A stretch of 64,000 nt of DNA from JANXLS01 sp035308565 (GTDB taxonomy: Bacteria; Planctomycetota; SZUA-567; H5-PLA8). Position 1 is the first letter of the stretch. Each line of letters starts with the position of its first letter. The notes beneath the pieces were generated by a model. It saw only the letters and a program-made list of their open reading frames with translations. It was not told where the DNA came from and made no database searches. This document shows positions 59,357-64,000 of this stretch, in pieces. Location of the stretch: the NCBI GenBank assembly GCA_035308565.1, contig DATGGK010000210.1:1-64000 (forward strand), in the 5' to 3' direction. A program made the translations under genes and the position numbers.

Positions 59357-59745
59357 ATGAAGATCACAGGGAACAAATGCGGGGCCGTCCCGCACAAAAT
59401 GAAATCCTGTTTATGTTGCCGGCCGACAAAACGCAACGCTAATAGGAAACTTTGAAGAGTCTGCGTCCCGGAACGACCGCATTGCCGTAAACGCAGATCG
59501 TCAATTTCTTCTCCGATTTGAGAAGCGAATTCTCACGACCTGCATTCAGATTGGATTCGATTTAAGATTGTCGTTCAACACAAATCTTATATTCGTTTAG
59601 CCAGATATGAAAGCAAAAAACAAATCCACATTGGGCGTTTATATCCTGTTCCGGGCACTTTGAAATATGGCGGCGGGCTACTCATTGAAAATGGGAGAGT
59701 GCCTATTTAAAAATTACGCCCTGTCCCTGTTATCATCGCAGACGC
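59357..59745. other. intergenic region upstream of arsR
   Basis: No gene seen. GTGCGGGACGGCCCCGCAT at about 59375 (minus strand) can fold. The rest is comparatively AT-rich, for example around 59560-59640, without a clear repeat or promoter pair. Confidence 0.4.
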
Positions 59746-60918
59746 CTACAGCGCTTGCAACAGCTTGACGTAGGCGTTGATTTCGGCGTCGTTGGGCTCG
59801 TAGTGCTGGTAGCGCAGGAAATCTTTCAGCGCGGCGTTTTTGTTTTTCTCGTTTAAATAGAGCAGGCCGCGCAGGCGCAGGCATTCGGCGCGTTCGCCGA
59901 ACGAGAGGGCCAGCGTGCAAAAGGAAAGCGCGCCGGCATAGTCGCTGTTGCGCAGGGCGCAGTCGGCTTTGTCGATGGGGGCTTCGCTTTTCAGATTCCA
60001 CAATTGCGGGTTCAATTCGCATTCCTTCTTCAAATTGCTGGTGGCTTCGTCCATCAACGCGTAGGAGCCGCCCCAGCGAGGCAGCACGGAATGGAGGTAG
60101 GCGTTGCGGATGTAATAGGACGACGGCGCATTTTTTATTCCGCGTTCGTACATGCCTTTTTTCCCGGAAGTTCCTCCGCCGGACTGCAGAGCCAGAATTT
60201 CAACGATGTAGGCGATGGGGAACGCCGGTTTGTTGGTAAATGCCTTGATCGCATCGGAGCGTGCATCGAAGTGCAATTTGGACATCTGGGCCATCTTTTC
60301 GCGCGGCGTGTTGCTGGCCCAATCGGTGCCGCGGATTTCATAGCCGCGGTTGACTTTGTACATGCCGCGCGCCGTGTAGGAAACGTACGACGGATGGGCC
60401 GCGACCCACTTGTCGAGTTTTGCGGAAAGCTCCTCGTTGCTGGGATCGAGCGCGCCGTAGAGGGTATAGAGCGGCAATTCGTAGGCGGGGTCGCGCGCGA
60501 ACTGCGCTTCGAGTTCTTTCGATTTTTCTTCGAATTCGGAGAAGCGTTCCTTCAAAACCAGGTCTGTGATTTCCTGCATGGTCGGGCGCGGCAATTTAAA
60601 CGAGGCGTTCATCGCCTTCGTGGCGTCGTCGGCGCGTTTCTCGTCGGGCGTTTTGAGTTTGGTGTCGGGCAGCGCGGCCGGAACGGCATCCGGCGACTGC
60701 GCCACGGCTTTTTTGTAGATTTGTAAAATTGCGTAGCCGCTCGACGCAGTTCCGGCCAGCGCCACCAACACAAGCACGAGAAGCAAGCTCACGCGCAGCA
60801 GGCGGCGGGGACGAGGCGGCGCGGTTTGGCGAGCGATTTCCATCGGAACTGGCGGGAGATCGGCGTGCGGGCCGAGTTGCGCGGCTTTTCGAAAGAATTC
60901 CTCTTCGATGTTTCCCAT
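59746..60918 (-). CDS. DUF4034-like membrane-anchored protein
   Basis: 390 residues. A short cytoplasmic N-terminus (GNIEEEFFRKAAQLGPH) precedes one membrane helix (about residues 42-66, VSLLLVLVLVALAGTASSGY). The outer part is helical: LLKERF-like EITDLVLKERFSEFEEKSKE, LPLYTLYGALDPSNEE, WVAAHPSYVSYTARGMY, and C-terminal TPR-like repeats (ALSFCTLALSFGERAECLRL). This order matches DUF4034-type proteins. Role unknown. It stands alone on the minus strand. Confidence 0.7.
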   Translation of the reverse strand: MGNIEEEFFRKAAQLGPHADLPPVPMEIARQTAPPRPRRLLRVSLLLVLVLVALAGTASSGYAILQIYKKAVAQSPDAVPAALPDTKLKTPDEKRADDATKAMNASFKLPRPTMQEITDLVLKERFSEFEEKSKELEAQFARDPAYELPLYTLYGALDPSNEELSAKLDKWVAAHPSYVSYTARGMYKVNRGYEIRGTDWASNTPREKMAQMSKLHFDARSDAIKAFTNKPAFPIAYIVEILALQSGGGTSGKKGMYERGIKNAPSSYYIRNAYLHSVLPRWGGSYALMDEATSNLKKECELNPQLWNLKSEAPIDKADCALRNSDYAGALSFCTLALSFGERAECLRLRGLLYLNEKNKNAALKDFLRYQHYEPNDAEINAYVKLLQAL

Positions 60919-61599
60919 AAGTGCTCGGTCAAAGTGTTCGCGAAATTACGCGCAGTATCGTTTCCAACGGGGTTTCACGCAACGATTATTTTTTGAAATA
61001 ACGAACGGCGCGTGCGATTGAAAACGCAGAATTAGCCGCGCAAATGGTCTGAATGCGGCGCGCGTTGGCATCTCTTTCCTGTTTTTTTAATTTTTAGAAA
61101 AAATTTTATCGTCTTCGACAATTTCTTTCCCAAAAATGGAATAGACTCCTACCATTGTATTCTTCTCACCTTAATCCCTCTTCAAAGGTGTGCGCTACGG
61201 ACTAATAGATGGCTGTCCCGATTTAAACGCACGCATAATTGTGTGTCGCTTAAGTGCTTGAACTTTCAGCCAGCAACTTCGGCCAAAATCGTCAAGCGCA
61301 TTGGCGCTCCATACAATTCCGAAAAAGCTGTTGACTAGTTTTGTGAAAATAGTTAATCATTTTGGAAATCCGTTCTTTCGTCAATTGCACTAACCATGCA
61401 TCGCACGCATTGGAAGGGGTTCCGACAGCAACGACTGAAATCCTCGCCATTTAGCCGATGGATCGAAGGCCAATAAAGCAGTGCTGTGTTGGAATTCCCA
61501 TTTACGGTCATCTTACTGTCATCCCCAGTGTTTTTGTCGTCTGTCCCAGAGTTCTGATTTGAAGCGAGTTTTCGCCACCCTTCATTGAGGATCATCCCC
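60919..61599. other. 681-bp intergenic region, AT-rich
   Basis: No gene or array seen. It is the most AT-rich gap in the window (TTTTTTAATTTTTAGAAAAA at about 61081). TTGACT at 61331 with TAATCA 17 bases later (61354) is a possible promoter for the giant repeat protein, about 240 bp upstream of its ATG. Confidence 0.4.
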
Positions 61600-64000
61600 A
61601 TGTCAAATTGCACCGCGAAGTGCCCCCGCTCCGTTCGAGTTTTGAATCTGCCGATGTTCGCGATTGCGCTAACCCTTTTTACGACTTTCGGTGCTTATGC
61701 CGCACAAAAAGTCTGGAATGGGTCGGGGACCAACTGGAGCGCCGCCGCTTCCTGGAGTCCCAACGGCGTCCCGGCGGCGGGAGACGACTTGGTCTTTGCC
61801 GGCTCGTTAAACCTGGCGAGCAACAACGATCTTGCGGCTGGCACTCTTTTTAACAGCATCACCTTTGCCCCGAGCGCCGGTGCGTTCACCCTGAGCGGAA
61901 ACTCCTTCGGGATCAACACCAGCATCACCAACAACAACGTTAACGCGCAAACGATCAACAATAATGTGCTGTTGGGCAACGGCAGTACCGCAAACATTGC
62001 GTTTAATAACAACACGCTCGGCCTGTTGACCTTTGGCGGCAATGTCACTGGAGGCTCGGGCGGAGCCGGCGGCGTTCAAACCCTCACCATCGCGGGCGCT
62101 GGGCCGATCACGATCGCTGGCACAATTTCGGCGGGCGCCACGGCAGCAGCGCTCATTCTCACTGATACTTCCAGCAGTACCCTTTCGCTGAATGGAACGG
62201 GAAATACTCTCACCACGCTCAATATCAACACGGTGGGCGGCTACGGTGTCGTGGATATTGGGGCCAACGGACTGGCGCTCAATGCACTCAATGGAAGCAG
62301 CGCGCTTCAAGCCACTTTCGGCGGCACCATTAATGCCACGGGCGGCGGGCTGCTCACCGTCGCGCAGAGTTCCGCGACCGTTGGCGGCAAGGTTGGCACG
62401 CAAATCGGCACGCTGACGATCAACGCGCAGATTACAGGCAGCAACTGTCTGGAAGCGTACTCTAATCCTACAGCCGGAGTTCTGGTGCTGGCTAACGCCG
62501 CGAACAATTTTACGGGCGATTTGATTATCAGCGCGGGAACCGTTTCGGTGGCGTCGATCGGCAATCCCGGCGCCGCCAGCCCCGTGGGGCAGGGGCGAAT
62601 CCGCTTGAACAACCTTGCCACCAGCAAGCTCAGTTACACCGGAGCGGGCGAATCGAACACCCGCGTGATCGACCTGATGAATGGCACGACAGGCGGAGTC
62701 ATCGAACAGGCGGGAACAGGGCTGCTGCAGTTTACATCCAATTTGACGGTCTCGGCTGCCGGCGCCAAGACGCTGGTGTTGCAGGGTTCCACGCTTGGAA
62801 CGGCCGAATTTGCCGGCGTGATCGCCGACAGCACCAGCGGGGCCACGGCGATTACCAAAAGCGGCACGGGCGCGTGGCTGCTTTCCGCGGCCAATACCAA
62901 TACCGGCACAACCACCGTTGCCAACGGCACGCTGACCGTCGGTAACGGCACCACCGGCAGTTTGAACGGCACGACCGGAACCCCGCTGACGTTCACGGGA
63001 TCCGGAACGTTTATTGTCAATGAAGCGAATACCGGAGTGAATCAAGGCATGGGTACGTTAACCTTAAGTGCCGGCGATGCCACGATTCAGAGCAATTACG
63101 GTGCATCGGGAAATTCCGCGATCACGTTCTCGTCTCTGGCGGCGCGCGCGGCTGGAGCCACCGCTAATTTCGTGATCAATGGCGGGACCAATGGGACCAC
63201 GAACAAGATCGTCTTGACGGGCCAGACTGTAAACACATTCCTCAATCAAGGCCTGTTCTTTAACGGGGCGGATTACGTGTGGTACGACGCGGGCGGTTTT
63301 GTGCGCGCCATCAATTACGGCGTGGACGCGGGCGCCGTGACGAATGCCGGCGGAACGAGCCAGGCCAGCACCGCGCATCTTCAAGTGACGGGAAGCTTGA
63401 CGACTCAAGCAGCGGCAACGTTTACGACGGTAAAGATCGTCGGCGCCACGAACATCACAACCATCGCCAGCGCCGCCGTCATCACCAACGGCATCCTCAA
63501 GACCGGCGGCGGCGCCAGCACGTACACGTTCACGACCACCGCCGGATCGCTCACCGCCGCCGCCAGCACGGAATTGGTAGTTCGCACCGATGGCGCTACC
63601 GATACCCTCACGATCAGCGACCCTGTCATTAATTCCACGGCCACGCCGTTCACGAAGGCCGGACTCGGAACGCTGAGCATGGGTACGGCGGCGGTGTGTA
63701 CTTATACGGGCACAACCACGCTCAACGCTGGCATCACGACCGCCTCGGTGACAACGTCCCTGGGCGCCGTAGGCACGGCCAATGTCATCATCACCAACGG
63801 TGCGACATTGCAGTTGGCGGGAAATGGCACGGCAAACAATATTAATTTCGGAACGAGAACATTTTTTGTTGCGGGCACGGGGGCCAGCGGGCGATTCGGC
63901 TGTATAGAAAACATTAGCGCCATAACCCAGACCCAGGCCATTTCAAAACTTACCCTTACCGACAATGCGGCCATCAACTGCGCGGGAACCGGGGGGACGG
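61600..64000 (+). CDS. giant exported beta-strand-repeat protein, autotransporter type (partial)
   Basis: 800 codons, open to the window edge. TGAGGA lies nine bases before the ATG at 61600. Signal peptide LPMFAIALTLFTTFGAYAAQ, then the typical mature N-terminus VWNGSGTNWSAAASWSPNGV followed by a PAAGDDLVFAG element. Autotransporter-associated beta-strand repeats recur: LANAANNFTGDLIISAGTVS (about 305), LSAANTNTGTTTVANGTLTV (about 428) and CTYTGTTTLNAGITTASV (about 700). The protein is rich in Asn, Thr, Gly and Ala with almost no charge, as expected for a parallel beta-helix passenger. Such proteins are greatly expanded in Verrucomicrobiota and relatives. The C-terminus (barrel or sorting signal) lies outside the window. 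Confidence 0.88.
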   Translation, partial: MSNCTAKCPRSVRVLNLPMFAIALTLFTTFGAYAAQKVWNGSGTNWSAAASWSPNGVPAAGDDLVFAGSLNLASNNDLAAGTLFNSITFAPSAGAFTLSGNSFGINTSITNNNVNAQTINNNVLLGNGSTANIAFNNNTLGLLTFGGNVTGGSGGAGGVQTLTIAGAGPITIAGTISAGATAAALILTDTSSSTLSLNGTGNTLTTLNINTVGGYGVVDIGANGLALNALNGSSALQATFGGTINATGGGLLTVAQSSATVGGKVGTQIGTLTINAQITGSNCLEAYSNPTAGVLVLANAANNFTGDLIISAGTVSVASIGNPGAASPVGQGRIRLNNLATSKLSYTGAGESNTRVIDLMNGTTGGVIEQAGTGLLQFTSNLTVSAAGAKTLVLQGSTLGTAEFAGVIADSTSGATAITKSGTGAWLLSAANTNTGTTTVANGTLTVGNGTTGSLNGTTGTPLTFTGSGTFIVNEANTGVNQGMGTLTLSAGDATIQSNYGASGNSAITFSSLAARAAGATANFVINGGTNGTTNKIVLTGQTVNTFLNQGLFFNGADYVWYDAGGFVRAINYGVDAGAVTNAGGTSQASTAHLQVTGSLTTQAAATFTTVKIVGATNITTIASAAVITNGILKTGGGASTYTFTTTAGSLTAAASTELVVRTDGATDTLTISDPVINSTATPFTKAGLGTLSMGTAAVCTYTGTTTLNAGITTASVTTSLGAVGTANVIITNGATLQLAGNGTANNINFGTRTFFVAGTGASGRFGCIENISAITQTQAISKLTLTDNAAINCAGTGGT

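Noticed and set aside
61807..63045. 412-codon minus-strand frame
   Set aside because: Antisense to the beta-strand-repeat protein; the sense frame has a signal peptide and family repeats.

Overview
The window is about 64 kb of GC-rich DNA from a bacterial chromosome. Several features point to a diderm: two outer-membrane porins with signal peptides and C-terminal aromatic residues, a lipoprotein with a lipobox, a twin-arginine signal, and an open-ended giant exported protein at the right edge built from autotransporter-type beta-strand repeats. That repeat type, an FHA/Ser-Thr kinase with a membrane anchor, and an FGE/SUMF1 domain protein are common in Planctomycetota, Verrucomicrobiota, Lentisphaerota and allied candidate phyla. 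I infer a member of, or neighbour to, that group; no rRNA or tRNA gene is present to settle it.

Layout. 0.4-3.4 kb: an NtrB/NtrC-type two-component pair acting on sigma-54. 3.5-8.2 kb: a small DNA-restriction neighbourhood with an HNH nuclease and its small overlapping partner, a helicase-less single-chain restriction-modification enzyme, and a four-helix-bundle protein. Both nucleases are broken at runs of G. 8.3-13.8 kb: a D-2-hydroxyacid dehydrogenase and an HpcH/HpaI aldolase, separated by a complete IS1595-family element (9498-12978) with perfect 30-bp ends, 8-bp target duplications and passenger genes. 13.9-22.1 kb: porin, giant Ig-like repeat protein, porin. 22.2-35.1 kb: housekeeping and sugar metabolism (sorbitol-dehydrogenase-like, trpG/pabA, tilS, DUF2264, nagA, ileS, a glycosyltransferase). 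35.2-53.3 kb: rpmA, small exported proteins, proA, a CoA-binding protein, an S9 peptidase, a phosphoesterase, the FHA/kinase, trpD, an FGE-like protein and a HAD phosphatase. 53.4-56.4 kb: 2-oxoacid:ferredoxin oxidoreductase (korA, korB). 56.6-59.3 kb: an arsRDA operon behind a perfect palindromic operator. 59.7-64 kb: a DUF4034 protein and the start of the giant repeat protein.

The most unusual genome-scale feature is in the gaps. Nearly every intergenic space carries short degenerate tandem arrays with a 7-nt period (several sequence families) or a 9-nt period, or one of several families of short GC-rich palindromes. Heptamer arrays stand alone in front of start codons but occur as inverted pairs (long hairpins) between convergent genes, and some supply stop codons. 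Palindromes have also entered coding sequence in frame, most clearly in ileS.

The most discrete new-looking units are the IS1595 element with its translationally coupled passenger genes, and the two G-run frameshifts in neighbouring nuclease genes, which could be phase-variable switches or sequencing errors. Everything here was read by eye; no database search or folding program was used.
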